Positions 62,945 to 64,000 of a DNA stretch of 64,000 bases are shown here, in pieces. The DNA is from Lysobacter alkalisoli (GTDB lineage: Bacteria > Pseudomonadota > Gammaproteobacteria > Xanthomonadales > Xanthomonadaceae). The DNA lies in NCBI RefSeq assembly GCF_006547045.1, contig NZ_CP041242.1, positions 2,242,001 through 2,306,000 of the forward strand, written 5' to 3'. Each line of letters opens with the position of its first letter. The stretch's first letter is position 1. Position numbers and translations under genes: made by a program. A model generated the notes under the pieces. That model ran no database searches. It was not told the origin of the DNA and saw only the letters and a list, made by a program, of their open reading frames with translations.

Positions 62945-64000
62945 ATGCAAGACAACGTGAACACCCGCCCGGGCCGCGAGCCCAGCGTGCTCGAACCCAG
63001 TTTGTGGCAGGCGGTGACCCCCCTGGTGTTCCTCGCGGTGCTGCTGGCCGGCGCGGTGTACGTGTTCGCCGACGATGCCTCCTACGGCGCCAACCAGGTC
63101 TCGCTGATGCTGGCCGCCGGCGTGGCCGCCCTGATCGGCCTGCGCAACGGCCAGCGCTGGATCGATATCCAGAACAGCCTGGTGCACGGCATCTCGCTGG
63201 CGATCGTGCCGATCTTCATCCTGCTTGCGGTTGGCGCATTGATCGGCACCTGGATCCTGTCCGGCACGGTGCCGACCCTGATCGTCTACGGCCTGAAGCT
63301 GCTGCACCCGTCGTTCTTCTACCCGGCCGCCTGCCTGATCTGCGCGATCGTGGCGCTGGCGATCGGCAGCTCGTGGACGGTCGCCGGCACCCTCGGCGTG
63401 GCCCTGATCGGCGTTGGCCAGGGCCTGGACATGTCGCCGGCGATCACCGCCGGCGCGGTCATTTCCGGCGCCTATTTCGGCGACAAGATGTCGCCGTTGT
63501 CGGACACCACCAACATCGCGCCGGCCGCCGCCGGCAGCGAACTGTTCGCGCATATCCGGCACATGACCTGGACCACGGTACCCAGCATCCTGATCGCTCT
63601 GGTGCTGTTCACCGTGGTCGGCCTGAACGCCGCACGCGGCAGCGGCGACAGCGGCTTCGGCGATCTGCCGGAGGTGCTGGGCGGGCAGTTCAACCTCGGA
63701 CTGCATCTGCTGATTCCGATGGCGGTGGTGTTCGTACTGGCGATCCGCCGCTTCCCGGCCTACCCGACGATCCTGATCGGCGCCCTGCTCGGCGGCGTGT
63801 TCGCGGTGATCTTCCAGCCCGAACTGGTGCTGAAGCTGGCCGACAAGGAGGCGCTGTCGCGGCCGATGGCGATGCTGGCGGGCGTGTGGAGCGCACTCGC
63901 CGACGGCTACAAGGCCGGCACCGGCAACGAGGCGGTCGACGAGCTGCTCAGCCGCGGCGGCATGAGCAGCATGCTCAACACCATCTGGCTGATCATCTGT
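62945..64000 (+). CDS. nhaC: NhaC-type Na+/H+ antiporter, 3' end beyond the window
   Basis: The frame is open from ATG 62945 (GGGGAA 4 bases before) to the right edge, 352 codons with no stop. Multiple transmembrane helices are visible (VTPLVFLAVLLAGAVYVFAD, GISLAIVPIFILLAVGALIG). The NhaC signature SSWTVAGTLGVALIGVGQGL and GAYFGDKMSPLSDTTNIAPA is complete. It exchanges sodium for protons at the inner membrane. About 110 residues are probably missing to the right. Confidence 0.9.
   Translation, partial: MQDNVNTRPGREPSVLEPSLWQAVTPLVFLAVLLAGAVYVFADDASYGANQVSLMLAAGVAALIGLRNGQRWIDIQNSLVHGISLAIVPIFILLAVGALIGTWILSGTVPTLIVYGLKLLHPSFFYPAACLICAIVALAIGSSWTVAGTLGVALIGVGQGLDMSPAITAGAVISGAYFGDKMSPLSDTTNIAPAAAGSELFAHIRHMTWTTVPSILIALVLFTVVGLNAARGSGDSGFGDLPEVLGGQFNLGLHLLIPMAVVFVLAIRRFPAYPTILIGALLGGVFAVIFQPELVLKLADKEALSRPMAMLAGVWSALADGYKAGTGNEAVDELLSRGGMSSMLNTIWLIIC

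Overview
The window looks like a chromosomal segment of a GC-rich gammaproteobacterium of the Xanthomonadaceae (Lysobacter/Luteimonas/Xanthomonas type). The pointers are an XVIPCD-type effector of the Xanthomonas antibacterial type IV system, a REP-associated tyrosine transposase with many dispersed REP hairpins, a fused IcmF mutase, an EfpL-type elongation factor and a complete leucine-degradation gene set. The assignment rests on gene content alone. No rRNA, tRNA or CRISPR array was seen.

Layout. 0-9.4 kb: the 5' part of a secreted GH62 arabinofuranosidase running off the left edge, a methyltransferase, a TerB-like protein, two paralogous beta-propeller-like genes (one frameshifted) around an unknown gene, an SPFH / zinc-ribbon / small membrane protein trio, and a DUF4920 protein. 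9.4-13.1 kb: a four-gene cassette centred on an 822-residue XVIPCD effector, read leftwards, with candidate immunity genes. 13-25 kb: housekeeping and stress genes (Tat-exported class V aminotransferase, amidohydrolase, outer-membrane barrel, LysR/pirin pair, YcaC hydrolase, MarR-tautomerase pair with matching operators, DoxX, VOC) separated by many hairpin repeats. 25-31 kb: IS5/IS21 debris, then a reductase/hydrolase/SDR cluster divergent from a GlxA-type AraC regulator. 30.8-36.4 kb: an accessory region with a REP-flanked RAYT transposase whose 3' end is tandemly duplicated, an intact IS3-family element, a lower-GC two-gene operon encoding a NYN-like nuclease and a NACHT-type STAND NTPase, and a broken second copy of the icmF 3' end.

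36.9-64 kb is mostly branched-chain amino-acid catabolism and core genes. Leucine dehydrogenase and isovaleryl-CoA dehydrogenase lie at 41-43.5 kb, the methylcrotonyl-CoA carboxylase carboxyltransferase at 49.4 kb, and methylglutaconyl-CoA hydratase, the biotin-carrying carboxylase subunit and HMG-CoA lyase in one operon at 54.3-58 kb. An acetyl-CoA acetyltransferase (47 kb) can take the acetoacetate carbon onward, and IcmF isomerises isobutyryl-CoA and related acyl-CoAs. The lyase gene overlaps a PAS-GGDEF-EAL gene, which puts a c-di-GMP enzyme in the catabolic operon. The rest includes an S8 autotransporter protease, two alanine-rich lipoproteins, bactofilin, a cytochrome c-FTR1 iron permease, EfpL, a NUDIX hydrolase and the start of an NhaC antiporter running off the right edge.

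The best candidate for an undescribed system is the NYN + NACHT operon (32995-35962). Also notable are three different repeats inserted in frame in icmF, and the composition break in the effector gene.
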